From Pseudoalteromonas piratica (GTDB taxonomy: Bacteria > Pseudomonadota > Gammaproteobacteria > Enterobacterales > Alteromonadaceae): 64,000 nucleotides of DNA. The position numbers and the translations under genes were made by a program. Position 1 is the stretch's first letter. Each line of letters starts with the position of its first letter. The stretch spans positions 2,686,001 through 2,750,000 of the forward strand of contig NZ_CP009888.1 in assembly GCF_000788395.1 (NCBI RefSeq). Reading direction: 5' to 3'. Below are positions 1-9,900 of this stretch, one piece after another. The notes beneath the pieces are model-generated. The model was not told the origin of the DNA. It saw only the letters and a list, made by a program, of their open reading frames with translations, and made no database searches.

Positions 1-306
1 GTCAGCCCCCATACCCAGTTTAGAAATTGACACTACTTCAAAACCAGCTGCTTTTTTACTGGGTTTAACTAGCATGCCTAAATCGGCATAGCTTTTTGCT
101 GGTATGGTACGGGTTAAACCTAAAGATGACACACCGTTGTTATGTGCTTCAATTAATTGAACTGCAATTAACGTATCTATAACCTCTTCTTTCAGTTGTT
201 TAGTAACTAGTTGTGAAGCCACAAAATGATTGGACTCTGCCGCCACAAATTGACTTGAACAGGCAAACAGCGCTAATAAAAAAACCTTTTTAGTAAATAA
301 CTTCAT
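1..306 (-). CDS. PDZ-type exported protein, N-terminal part (cut by window edge)
   Basis: This is the first 102 codons of a minus-strand gene that runs off the left edge. The product starts with MKLFTKKVFLLALFACSSQF, a signal peptide, and continues through a helical stretch to IPAKSYADLGM and a segment like the start of a PDZ domain. The same layout and the motif IPAKxYADLG occur in the next gene upstream (338-1315), so the two are tandem paralogs. It lies 32 bp after that gene, as the likely fourth member of the sigma-factor operon. Its function is unknown; periplasmic substrate or peptide binding is only an inference from the PDZ-like fold. Confidence 0.7.
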   Translation of the reverse strand, partial: MKLFTKKVFLLALFACSSQFVAAESNHFVASQLVTKQLKEEVIDTLIAVQLIEAHNNGVSSLGLTRTIPAKSYADLGMLVKPSKKAAGFEVVSISKLGMGAD

Positions 307-337
307 GTTTATCCTCACTTAATCCGTTCACTATTTG

Positions 338-1315
338 CTAATTACAATCCATTGGTTCAGTTTTCCACACGAGTGGAAACCAAGTATCTCGTGTTCGTAA
401 ATGGCTGCTTTGGAGCGCTAATTTGCCAACAATAAAATAACGTGTATTAGGCTCAAGCTTCATGGTCATCGGAATATCCTCTTCATTACCATTCCACAGA
501 TCATTATTAAGGCGAAAAGCAATCTGTTGCTGCTCAGCACTGTTGAAAGTTCGTCTGCGGATATTTTTATTGATTCCTGAACTTCGAACAGGCGTACCAT
601 TTATTTTGGCAAAGTCTAATGCCTGTAAGGTGCCTAACCCTTTAGGCACTTTTGTAATGTCTAGCACAACAGCGCTACACCCAGCGCTTTCAGTATGTGA
701 TTGATTCTCAAATATTTCATCGCCAACACTAATTGTGATACTGGGTATTGAGATTGCAGGTAACACCAAAGACACTTTACGCGCTTCCCCATTACTCAAT
801 AATGTTAAAGAAAGCGATTTTTCAGGTGTGATATCCCAAAGTGTATTGATATCGTCAAATTGACTTGAGTGGGTAAATATCTCTGCTGAGCGTTTCCGGT
901 TTTTTGGCTGAATATTCCACAGTGACGTAAAGTCCCACTCTTCTTTAAGGCGCTGAATTGAAACACGATTGATATGCGTAATAATATCGCCAACCTGCAA
1001 GGCTTGCTCTGCTGCTACACTGCCTTCAATTACCTTAAGCACTTTAAAGCCAGTTGGCTCACTCATAAAATCAAGTTCAACCCCTAAATCCGCGTAACGT
1101 TTGGCAGGAATTGTGAAACTATAATTGGCATTGTCTAATGCATCGGATTTAACACTTTTTGCTAAAGACAAAAACGTCGCAGAAATATCATTTTCAAGCT
1201 GAGTTAACAGTTGTTCTGATTGTTCAGTAAGCGAATAAGTATTTGAACTTGCAAACGCATTTTGTTGCCATGCCATTGCTGCCATACTTAATAATAAATA
1301 TCCGTACTTTTTCAT
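338..1315 (-). CDS. Exported PDZ-domain protein, operon with ECF sigma factor
   Basis: The 325-residue product has an N-terminal signal peptide (about residues 1-22, ending AFA). A helical segment follows, then a PDZ-like domain around residues 75-120 with GFKVLKV, a hydrophobic EQALQVGDIITHIN stretch and INRVSIQ. The C-terminal half is beta-rich and unassigned. No protease catalytic triad is visible, so it is not a DegP-type protease. It follows the anti-sigma gene by 13 bp and is followed by a paralog, which suggests an envelope function controlled by this sigma/anti-sigma pair. Substrate and role are unknown. Confidence 0.75.
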   Translation of the reverse strand: MKKYGYLLLSMAAMAWQQNAFASSNTYSLTEQSEQLLTQLENDISATFLSLAKSVKSDALDNANYSFTIPAKRYADLGVELDFMSEPTGFKVLKVIEGSVAAEQALQVGDIITHINRVSIQRLKEEWDFTSLWNIQPKNRKRSAEIFTHSSQFDDINTLWDITPEKSLSLTLLSNGEARKVSLVLPAISIPSITISVGDEIFENQSHTESAGCSAVVLDITKVPKGLGTLQALDFAKINGTPVRSSGINKNIRRRTFNSAEQQQIAFRLNNDLWNGNEEDIPMTMKLEPNTRYFIVGKLALQSSHLRTRDTWFPLVWKTEPMDCN

Positions 1316-1328
1316 TTTAACGCCTTCC

Positions 1329-1892
1329 TTATATCTGATTATTTACAGAAAACTGTTCAATTTCTTTCAGCAATGCTTGCCTTGTTTGCCATAACTGGAG
1401 AATTTGCTGCTCACTTTGATTTTCAAGATATGCCTGCTGCAATTTGTTATCGAGCTGGTTAATAAGGTAATCAATTTTTGCTAGCTGAATATCGTATGCA
1501 GTTTCACTTGAACGCATATTTTCGAGCTGCAAATATAATTGTTCGTTTTGGGCAATAACGTTTTCTAATTCAAATTGCGTTTTACTCAGCGAACTATGAA
1601 GTACATATTGATAACCTGCTAACACCATAAAACCTAGGCATGCTGCAACGCGAGCGCCTATCTTCCAATTTAAAAATATTGGGGATTTAGCGTCTTCAAC
1701 TACTTCATTTTGTTTCAACGTTTTCTGTATTCTTTGCCAACTTAATTCAGACGGTGCAAGCTCAGGTAAAGCATTCAACTGTGCATTCACTTTTTGTAAG
1801 TTGTCTAAGCGGGATTGGCATTCTGTACATTGTTGTAAATGGGCCAATTGCCCCTCGCTGGGTGCTAATAATGCGAGATCATTTAAGTGCAT
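1329..1892 (-). CDS. Membrane-anchored anti-sigma factor (zinc-finger type)
   Basis: This 187-residue protein would hold the sigma factor encoded just upstream. Its N-terminus shows a short H-x3-C-x2-C motif (His18, Cys22, Cys25), typical of zinc-binding anti-sigma domains. One transmembrane helix lies at about residues 77-98, followed by a periplasmic coiled coil rich in Gln and Leu. I chose the ATG at 1892 because AGGAGA lies at proper spacing just upstream; an in-frame ATG at 1919 has no such site. With this start the gene overlaps the sigma gene by 14 bp, which implies translational coupling. The signal it senses is unknown. Confidence 0.75.
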   Translation of the reverse strand: MHLNDLALLAPSEGQLAHLQQCTECQSRLDNLQKVNAQLNALPELAPSELSWQRIQKTLKQNEVVEDAKSPIFLNWKIGARVAACLGFMVLAGYQYVLHSSLSKTQFELENVIAQNEQLYLQLENMRSSETAYDIQLAKIDYLINQLDNKLQQAYLENQSEQQILQLWQTRQALLKEIEQFSVNNQI

Positions 1893-2442
1893 AATGTCTC
1901 TCCTGTGACTTAATTTCATTATGAATAGTGCGAAAGGCTCTTAATAAGGTCATTTTCGAAAAGCTCTCAGTTTTACCCAACATTTCTGCTATTTCGTTGT
2001 GGGTATATCCTTCTACTTGATGCAGTATCAACACGGTTCTTGCAAGTTCACTTAACAAACTGAGGTAATACTCAATTTCGTTGGTATTAATTACCCACTC
2101 ACAATTAAAAATACTGTTTTCAAAACCGGTATCTAAATCGTCTTCAAGATCCATTACTTGATTAAATTTTGATTTATTAAAGTTAATCGCCTCATTTACG
2201 ACAATTTTTCTTATCCAACCGGCAAAATTGCCAGCAAACGCATAATTCGCAATGTTTTTAAACACTTTAATAAAGGCTTCTTGCGTAATATCTTCAGCGC
2301 TAATGCGGTTGTAACAAATGCGAAATGCCAAGGTGTAAGTTGCATTACAGTAAGTGCGATAAATTTGTTCCATAGCAAATTGATCACCCGCTTGCGCTTG
2401 CTTAATCACTTCCATTTGTAGTTGCGTATTGAATCCAGTCAT
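1879..2442 (-). CDS. ECF (sigma-70 family group 4) RNA polymerase sigma factor
   Basis: The 187-residue product has sigma region 2 at about residues 20-90, with an AEDITQEAFIKVFK segment typical of region 2.2 and a WIRKIVVNEAINF region 2.4. Region 4 at about 125-180 holds a helix-turn-helix (HNEIAEMLGKTESFSK). The two domains are joined by an acidic linker (DLEDDLDTGFE), and there are no regions 1.1 or 3, as expected for an extracytoplasmic-function sigma factor. It is the first gene of the operon with the anti-sigma factor and two PDZ proteins, and probably autoregulates it. Its promoter motif cannot be deduced from one site. Confidence 0.9.
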   Translation of the reverse strand: MTGFNTQLQMEVIKQAQAGDQFAMEQIYRTYCNATYTLAFRICYNRISAEDITQEAFIKVFKNIANYAFAGNFAGWIRKIVVNEAINFNKSKFNQVMDLEDDLDTGFENSIFNCEWVINTNEIEYYLSLLSELARTVLILHQVEGYTHNEIAEMLGKTESFSKMTLLRAFRTIHNEIKSQERHYALK

Positions 2443-2620
2443 TTTTCTTTTTATTTATGAGTGCTATCTATAAAGACAAAACAAAGATGTAAAACGTCAC
2501 AGATTTTTTAATTTAACATTAAATAAAAAGTGAAGTGGGATAATTTGTGAAAACTTAATTTAAAAAAGCAAATAACAACAAGTAGTTACTAAAACTTCGA
2601 TTGCGGCAATTGAAGGCAAT

Positions 2621-2650
2621 AAAAAAGGCAGCCTAAGCTGCCTTTTTACT
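2621..2650 (-). terminator. Intrinsic terminator after chiA
   Basis: GGCAGC and GCTGCC form a perfect stem around a short loop, flanked by A6 on one side and T5 on the other, so it can act in both directions. On the minus strand it lies 13 bp after the chiA stop and would end the chitinase operon. Confidence 0.85.
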
Positions 2651-2662
2651 CATTTTGAAAAT

Positions 2663-5272
2663 TTATTTTGCCCAAACAGCTGCAACACCTGGCTCTTCGC
2701 CTTTAGTCCACCATTTAGCTGTGTATGTTTCGTTGTTGTGAGTTACCTTGTCACCTGCGTTGTAAACAAGATCAGCACGCCACGCACGAACTTGACCATC
2801 ATTTGGGATCACTTCTTCCCACGGGCCGCCAAGATCTGGGCGGTCACCTTGTGTCCACCACTTCGCTTTGTATTCAACACCGTTGTAAAGCACAGTATCG
2901 CCACCTGTGTAGATTGCATCGGCATTCCAAGTTGTAGTGCCACCCGCATCAACATTTGTAACTGTTACCGTAAAGCTTTCTGTAACGTCATCAGTACCAT
3001 CCGACACAGTAACAGACACTGTGTAGTTGGTATCTGCTGTTACTTCACCCGCAGTAAGTGATGCATTTGCGCCACTGCCTGAAAGTGTTAAACCAGTTGG
3101 TACATTCCAGCTATAGCTCAGTGTATCGCCGTCAGCATCGCTTGCCGACACGCTTACCGCTACCGATTTACCTTCTTCCACGGTTACGTTAGCGATTGGC
3201 GAAACCACAGGCGGTTCATTAATCACGACAACATCTGAAACCACACGAATAATCGCTGATTTAGTCACTGTGTCAGTACCGTCTGATACAGCAACGGTTA
3301 CTGTGTAATCAGTATCTTGCGTTACCGTTGGTGCAGCAATTGATACTGTATCTGTATTAACACCAGAAAGTGTTAAGGCTGCATCACCTGTCCAGCTGTA
3401 CGTTAGTGGGTCGTTATCGCGGTCACTTGCCGTTGCTGAAAGTACAACACTTTCACCTGATTTAACTGTCGTTACACCTGGTACTGATACCACAGGTTTA
3501 GTATTGCCACCTACAACGCCTAAGCCTTCGTGCATTGCATTTAAAATATCGCCGTTATCTGCGTCAATTTCCCACGCAAATAAACCTGCAAGGCCTAAAT
3601 TACGTGCATATTGGCCTTTTGCTTTTACTGAGCGCGGGCTATCGTAAGTAATTAATTTACCTGTTGATTTATTCCAAACATAAGCGCCTTCAGCCACTTC
3701 ATCGTAGCCAACTTCAAAACCGTTGATACCAGTTTCAGCCGCGCCAATCATATGGGCTTTAATGCCTTTATAATCAATTACACCTGCTTCCCACACACCT
3801 TGTGCTGAAGTACCAGTTAGCTTGCCGTTACCCGGTGCAGTCATTGGGTTAGTGCCATCGCTTGCGTTTGCTGGGTATACACCTTCCCAACCACGGCCAT
3901 ACATAGCTGTACCCAGTACAATTTTGCCTGGCTCTACACCTTGTTGCAGTAACAACTGAATGCCGTTATCTGCGGTGTAAGCTGGGCCTTTGCGCGGCTC
4001 GCCTTTATCATCAAGGCCTGTGCCATCACACTCACCAACACTCATATGACTGCCACAATAAAGCGCAGTTTGGTGACCTGTTACATTGTTCCAACCACCA
4101 TAGAAATCGTAAGTCATGGCAAAGATGTAATCCATATACTGCGCCGCTTGCGGGTAGTTTACGTCTTCAATTTTGTCATAGCCCATGCCGATTGCTGAGG
4201 TTAACTGGTACGGTTTACCCACTTCAGCTTCTAGCTCATCAAGCATGGCGCGCAGCTCTTTCATCAAATCAATGTAAGCTTGGCCATCTTTTGCTGGGTC
4301 GCCTAAGTTTGGATTAGGGCCGCCACCACCTGGGAATTCCCAGTCAATATCCACACCATCGTAGAATTTCCATGTTTTTAAGAACTCTTTCATCGACGCC
4401 ACAAACACATCGCGGTTTGCTTTTTCTGTGAAGGCATGGAATGGGTCAGACAATGTCCAGCCACCTACCGACGGTAAGATTTTTAAATCTGGGTAACGCT
4501 GTTTAAGCGCCATTAATTGCGAATAGGTCCCACGAATTGGATCTTTTGCATCAACACCTGGCAGTGACTTTTGAATTGCCGCCCATGGGTCGTGAATAAC
4601 TACTTCATAATCTTGTGAATCTGCACAGGCTTTTTGTAACGCACGCCAGCTATTGCCGTTTTCAATTTCTTTCAGTGACTCGTTCGCGCCACAAATTGGA
4701 ATGAAGCCATACAAGATATGCGTTAAGTTTTGGCCTGGCACTTTGGTTACATCAAAGTCACGGCCGTAAATGCCCCACTCTACAAAATACGCGCCGACTA
4801 CTGTATCTGGCGATGTGCCGTAGTTGCCGTTATTTGGATCAACATTCATTGGTAATGGATCTAAGTGACCACCGTCTGTGTCTGCAATCACAATTGCTTT
4901 TGGTGCGCTTGCAGCACAGGTAGTGCCTTCACATAACTCTACTGTCATTTGATGACGACCCGATTTAGTGTAAGGGAAAGTAATAGTGCCCGACTTAGTA
5001 CCCGCAGGCAGACTGCCTTCGTTTACGACAACACCATCAAATTTAACTTTGTAGCCATCACCACCATCACCGCTCCACGAATTCCATTTAATCGCAATAT
5101 CAACCACATCTTTGCGGGTAACAAGCGACTTGTATGAGCCTTGTCCGTCAATATTGACATCAACAAACGAATATTTTTGATCTTCCCAGCTAATGCTAGG
5201 GGCTGAAGGTGCCGCAAATGCTTGTCCTGAACAAAGCGCAGCTGCGACTGCTAGAGATAACTTTTTAATCAT
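2663..5272 (-). CDS. chiA: Secreted GH18 chitinase, ChiA type
   Basis: This 869-residue enzyme hydrolyses chitin. Order of parts: signal peptide (1-20, ending AFA); a ChiA-type N-terminal Ig-like domain (about 21-140); a GH18 barrel (about 155-595) with an SVGGW strand and the catalytic DGVDIDWE motif whose acid is Glu312; two PKD/Ig-like linkers (about 600-690 and 695-780); and two CBM5/12 modules with AKWWT signatures at the C-terminus. The MTYDFYGGW strand fits a processive ChiA-like cleft. It is the last gene of the chiC-LPMO-chiA operon. The position of the catalytic Glu is close to that in Serratia ChiA, which supports the assigned subtype. Confidence 0.95.
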   Translation of the reverse strand: MIKKLSLAVAAALCSGQAFAAPSAPSISWEDQKYSFVDVNIDGQGSYKSLVTRKDVVDIAIKWNSWSGDGGDGYKVKFDGVVVNEGSLPAGTKSGTITFPYTKSGRHQMTVELCEGTTCAASAPKAIVIADTDGGHLDPLPMNVDPNNGNYGTSPDTVVGAYFVEWGIYGRDFDVTKVPGQNLTHILYGFIPICGANESLKEIENGNSWRALQKACADSQDYEVVIHDPWAAIQKSLPGVDAKDPIRGTYSQLMALKQRYPDLKILPSVGGWTLSDPFHAFTEKANRDVFVASMKEFLKTWKFYDGVDIDWEFPGGGGPNPNLGDPAKDGQAYIDLMKELRAMLDELEAEVGKPYQLTSAIGMGYDKIEDVNYPQAAQYMDYIFAMTYDFYGGWNNVTGHQTALYCGSHMSVGECDGTGLDDKGEPRKGPAYTADNGIQLLLQQGVEPGKIVLGTAMYGRGWEGVYPANASDGTNPMTAPGNGKLTGTSAQGVWEAGVIDYKGIKAHMIGAAETGINGFEVGYDEVAEGAYVWNKSTGKLITYDSPRSVKAKGQYARNLGLAGLFAWEIDADNGDILNAMHEGLGVVGGNTKPVVSVPGVTTVKSGESVVLSATASDRDNDPLTYSWTGDAALTLSGVNTDTVSIAAPTVTQDTDYTVTVAVSDGTDTVTKSAIIRVVSDVVVINEPPVVSPIANVTVEEGKSVAVSVSASDADGDTLSYSWNVPTGLTLSGSGANASLTAGEVTADTNYTVSVTVSDGTDDVTESFTVTVTNVDAGGTTTWNADAIYTGGDTVLYNGVEYKAKWWTQGDRPDLGGPWEEVIPNDGQVRAWRADLVYNAGDKVTHNNETYTAKWWTKGEEPGVAAVWAK

Positions 5273-5293
5273 AATTTAACTCTCTTAAATTTT

Positions 5294-5331
5294 AAAAAAC
5301 CGCAACGACCGAAACCAAGCCGCCGTTGCGG
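5294..5331 (-). terminator. Hairpin with T6 tract between LPMO and chiA genes
   Basis: CCGCAACG (5300-5307) pairs perfectly with CGTTGCGG (5324-5331). Read on the minus strand the stem is followed by TTTTTT, so it has the form of an intrinsic terminator. Only about 20 bp separate it from chiA, leaving little room for a separate promoter, so an attenuator or 3'-end stabiliser for the upstream mRNA is more likely than full termination. Confidence 0.7.
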
Positions 5332-5345
5332 CAAGGGGTAACGGG

Positions 5346-6923
5346 TTAAAGTTGTTGCCACACGGATGCTGTGCCCGGCTCTTCGCCTTGCGTCCACCAA
5401 CGTGCTTGGTATTTTTGACTGTTGTGAGTTACGGTATCGCCTGCCGAATAAGCCTTACCAACTTGCCAAGCATCACCTTGAGAGGGTGTTTCTAGCTCCC
5501 ATGCGTTGCTGGTATCGGGTGTTTCACCTTTTACCCACCATTTGGCTTTATAAATCTTGCCTTGGTAGCTTGCTTTTTCACCTGCGTTATAGGCTTTGTT
5601 AGCATCCCATGCCGGCACATCAGGGTTAACAACCACATCGTTTACCGTCACAGTAAAGCTTGCTGGCGTTGATAACTTGCCATCAGACACTGTTACATTT
5701 ACGGTAAAGTTTTTGGCTGCCGTTACGCTTGGCGCTACCAGTGTTAAGTTCGGGCCATCCACTGAGTAGGTAAACTCACTTGGCACCGTAAATTGGTACG
5801 TAAGTGGGTCGTTTTCATCGTCAAACGCATGCACATGCACAAGCGTTTCAGTGCCTTCGTCCATACTCACAGGTGATACTTGATGTACCTGAGGTGCGGT
5901 GTTTTCTGGCGCACTAATAACAGACAGTGCAAAACTGTGGTCACTCGACGTCGCAAACACTTGATTAGACGCTAAATTTGCATCATCAAATACAATTTCG
6001 CCCGTGCTGTTTTTAACGCCTACTTGCATTTCGCTGGCGTAATCAAGGTTAAGCTTTTCAGCGAGCTTGCTTTGCCAATTGACTTGGTTTTCAGCAGTTA
6101 CAGCAAAAAGCTGATTTACAACCTCGTTGCCTGTCGCATCAAACAAACGCACATGTACGCTATCGCCTGCGACTGCGTTTTGCCCTTGGCGTACAAAGTA
6201 ACCAAGTGCAAACCAATCCGTTGGGGTTACTGTGTCGCGCTCAATCACAATATCGCTACAGTTGTAAAACCCTTCTCCTACCACATCAACACGCTGCCAG
6301 CGGCTATAAAGCACGGCATCGCCACTGCGATCAGCTGGAATAGCCACACTCATTTCGTAATAACGTTTGCCATCTGGGTCTTTCACAAACTCAATATTGT
6401 CGTGGCTTTGAATAAGCTCAATATTTTGCCAAGTGAGGGTATCGGTTGCTGGGTTAAAGCCTGGCTTGGTTAAATAAAACTGCCAAAAGCTCGGGTTATG
6501 TGGCGTTGTGGCACGGTAACGAATTTGAATATCACCATTAGCATTTGGCGTAACCACGGTTTTTTGCCAATGGGGTGACGGTAAATCCATACCGCGTTTT
6601 TCTGCACTGCCCGCCGCACATAAAGTGCCATTTGGCACATTGGCTTCAACCGCAGCTTGGTTTAGGTAATCGGGTGTATTGACTGCAAATTCATGCTCTT
6701 GAATAAACTGCACATGACCTGATTCTAAAAATGCCGCACGACATGCCAAATTTGGAATATTGCTGCCATCAGCTGGCCACCAATAACCACCTTGCGCTTG
6801 GCAAAATGCCTGACGTGCTTTAGGGCTATCCATGTAGCCATGAGCGCTGACATTTAATGATGCCGTTGCACACGCTAAAACCACCGAGCCAGACAAAACA
6901 CTTAAATTAAATTTAGTATTCAT
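5346..6923 (-). CDS. Secreted AA10 lytic polysaccharide monooxygenase with CBM5/12 modules
   Basis: This 525-residue copper enzyme would oxidatively cleave crystalline chitin and help the two chitinases. After a signal peptide ending in SA the mature protein begins with His28 (HGYMDSP), the N-terminal ligand of the copper histidine brace. The AA10 domain runs to about residue 205. It is followed by a module resembling the second domain of GbpA (about 220-330), a PKD-like domain (about 345-430) and two CBM5/12 modules with AKWWV and ARWWT motifs. I chose the ATG at 6923 because GGAG lies six bases upstream. It sits 44 bp after chiC. Confidence 0.92.
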   Translation of the reverse strand: MNTKFNLSVLSGSVVLACATASLNVSAHGYMDSPKARQAFCQAQGGYWWPADGSNIPNLACRAAFLESGHVQFIQEHEFAVNTPDYLNQAAVEANVPNGTLCAAGSAEKRGMDLPSPHWQKTVVTPNANGDIQIRYRATTPHNPSFWQFYLTKPGFNPATDTLTWQNIELIQSHDNIEFVKDPDGKRYYEMSVAIPADRSGDAVLYSRWQRVDVVGEGFYNCSDIVIERDTVTPTDWFALGYFVRQGQNAVAGDSVHVRLFDATGNEVVNQLFAVTAENQVNWQSKLAEKLNLDYASEMQVGVKNSTGEIVFDDANLASNQVFATSSDHSFALSVISAPENTAPQVHQVSPVSMDEGTETLVHVHAFDDENDPLTYQFTVPSEFTYSVDGPNLTLVAPSVTAAKNFTVNVTVSDGKLSTPASFTVTVNDVVVNPDVPAWDANKAYNAGEKASYQGKIYKAKWWVKGETPDTSNAWELETPSQGDAWQVGKAYSAGDTVTHNSQKYQARWWTQGEEPGTASVWQQL

Positions 6924-6938
6924 AATGTTCTCCAAACA

Positions 6939-6957
6939 GTGAGGCGCGTGGCCTCAC
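6939..6957 (-). other. Intergenic hairpin between chiC and LPMO genes
   Basis: GTGAGGC (6939-6945) pairs perfectly with GCCTCAC (6951-6957) around a five-base loop. There is no T tract, and the LPMO ribosome-binding site follows directly on the minus strand. It may tune translation or mRNA processing rather than termination. Confidence 0.5.
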
Positions 6958-6967
6958 ATAGGTTGGT

Positions 6968-9900
6968 TTATAACGTACAAGCACGGTCCCAATCGGCAGA
7001 TGTGCCAGGCTCGGTTGATGTCCACCACTTAGCTTTGTAAACAGCCGAGTTTGCTTTATCAATCATAAGGTCACCACCTGCTGCATGAGATGGGTTACCC
7101 GCCCAATCTGTTTGAGGGAAGTTTGGATACACTGGAATATCAGCGACTGCTACGCCTTCACATGTGTCTATATTGCCACCGCCTGTGCCACCACCATTAC
7201 CTGGCGTTGCATCTGGTAGGTGTGGGTATTCAAATTTAGCGGCGTATTGCTTGCCATCTTTTTCAAATACAAGGTTTACAGGGCCTGTAATTGGCATGTA
7301 GTACATCACTTGCGCGTTGACGGTTTCGCCCGGTGCAAACGATTTTGCTTCGCCACCCCACTCATTAACAAATGAGATTGAGAAACGGTGGAACTCGTTT
7401 TCAAAGCCGCCAATGTTATTGCCCGCCGCATTTGAGCGATTAACTTCAACTGCCATGCCTAGCTTTTCTTGTGCATTCCAGTTTGATTTGAAAATCGCAG
7501 AGGTTGCAACTGGCACATCAAACGATACTTTTGCACCACTCAAATCAATGTTTGAGTTGTTGGTAAAGCTAAAGGTTGGCGAAATTGGGTAGTTGTCATC
7601 ACCTACAGGGAAGTCTTTCACTACAAAGCTTACGTCAACTGCCTCTGCTGGTAATTGATGCGTTTTTTCACCTTTATTGATGTCGTACTTAGAGCCAGCT
7701 TGAGCAAACTTGTTGTACGCAAGCGACGTCATGGTAGAGCCCATAAAGTACTCTTTTTTAACGCTATCGTAATCAAAGTCACCCGCCAGTTCCCAGAACA
7801 TAATGCCGCCAAGCCCTTTGTTGATAACATAATCAAGCTTAGTGCCCATTGACTCTTCATCTTCAATTGATAGGAAGACTTTTTTGTCTGCATTCCAAAG
7901 CCAAGGTGCTACCGCCACTGAATCGTAATGACGAGTGTAAGTACCTACTAGTTTGTCAGTTGGATCGTTTGCAGGGTCTAAACCATAGTCAGCTAAATAA
8001 CTTGGTAAAATGCCATTTTGTAGGTTTTTAACATGCCATAACGGGTTGCTACCTGCTGGCATTTCGTTGCCGTTTTCGTCAAGGTCATGCCACATGTTGT
8101 CGATGCCAACTGCGCCATTACCGCACTTGTTATCGCCAGCACCAGTACCCTTAGCACAATCAGCTTGGTTAGGTAACGCCGCGCGTCCCCATAAACCATT
8201 ATCACCACCCGATACATCTTTAAAGCCACGAGTATAATACGGCACACCAATGTTGATACGGCCTGCGCTTAAACCACCGCGGAAATACGTAACCGCCCAG
8301 TCAGTGTTAAGGTAACCAATCCCTTCAAACTCTTTGGTGCCATACACATTCCACTGCGCAAGCTCTGAATCTAGGCCAGTATCGTAAAGCGCTGCATTAT
8401 GACCAACGTGGTCGTTCCATGCACCGTGTAAGTCGTAAGACATGATGTTTACGTAATCGAGATACTTAGTTGTTTGGAAGGTTTCCATACCACGCAGTAA
8501 ATAACCTGATGACGGTGATGCAATGGTAAGCATGTAGTGTTTACCTGCAAGTTCACCTGCTTTATCAAGCTCTTCACGCAGTGTTTTCATTAACACTTGA
8601 TAAGAGGCATTTAGCCCTGCACGACGTGCATTTGAAATTGGGAAATCATCAGGGTGGCCTGAATCATTCATTGATGATGGGTATTCGTAGTCAATATCAA
8701 CCCCATCAAAGCCGTATTTTTCAATAAACTCAACGGCGCTTTTGGCAAATGCATTAATGCCTGCCGTATTAACTGAGCCATCAGCGTTGGTTGTCATGGT
8801 GTAGAAACCACCACTCGCAACACGGTTGCCGCTTGCGTCAAAGTAACCACCAGTTTCTGCCCAACCACCCACAGAAATTAGCGTTTTAACGTCTGGATAC
8901 AGTTTTTTGTATTTATTCAGTAAGTTGAAGTGACCTTTGTATGGCAAGCTTGGATCTAGCTCGGCACCTTCAACACCAGGCCATTCCATATTGGTTGCCG
9001 CATTGCCTGGAGCATTTGGATCGCCAATTGATACCTTGTTGTTTGCATCAACATGAGCAAACGCGTAGTTAATATGGGTAATTTTATCCCATGGAATATC
9101 ATCCACTAGGTAAGACGGCTGACCATTAGCGCCATTTCGCCAACTAGTGAAATAACCAATGACTCGACGTGGGTGATCGGCACCCATATCTTCACGGCCA
9201 TCAGCATCGTAAATGGTACAGTAAGGCGTATTTACACCCGGTGTTTGGTAAAGCCCTTCTGGTTTACAGGCATCGCGATCGTCTGGACCTGTGGTGTTAT
9301 CAACTACACGTAAGCTCAATACTGCAGCTTGTGACACAGCGTTTTTATCATCGGTTGCCACTAGGCTAAATTGCGTATTGCCTAACGTAGTTGCATTAAA
9401 CGTATAACTGCCACTTGCGCCAGCAACTTGCAGAACCGAAACACCGTCTTGAAATAGCTCTAGGCTAACAACCGTACCGTCTTGATCGCTACTGGTTAAA
9501 TTTAAGACAACGCTGTCATTCAAATTGACTGAATTCGAACCCGCATTGCTTGTAATACCTGCCGTTGGCGCATAGTTGTCTGGCACCACTTCTGCCACGC
9601 TAATGCTGGTTGCAGCAGACACTGTTTCTGCGCCTTTGTCATCGGTTGCGCGTACGCTAATTTGATGCTGCCCTTTCACTGCTACCCAACTAGTTGAGTA
9701 AGGTGCTTGCGTAAGCGTTGCAATAGCAACCCCATCAACTAACACTTCCAGTTTAACCACTGTACCGTCACTGTCTGACGCTTGCGCCTCAATGACAACG
9801 CTGTCACCCTCAGTAAAAGAACTACCGCTCATAGGTGATAAAACCTCAGCCAATGGCGCTTGGTTTTGTTGCCCATCGCTACATGCCCCCAAGTTTTTCC

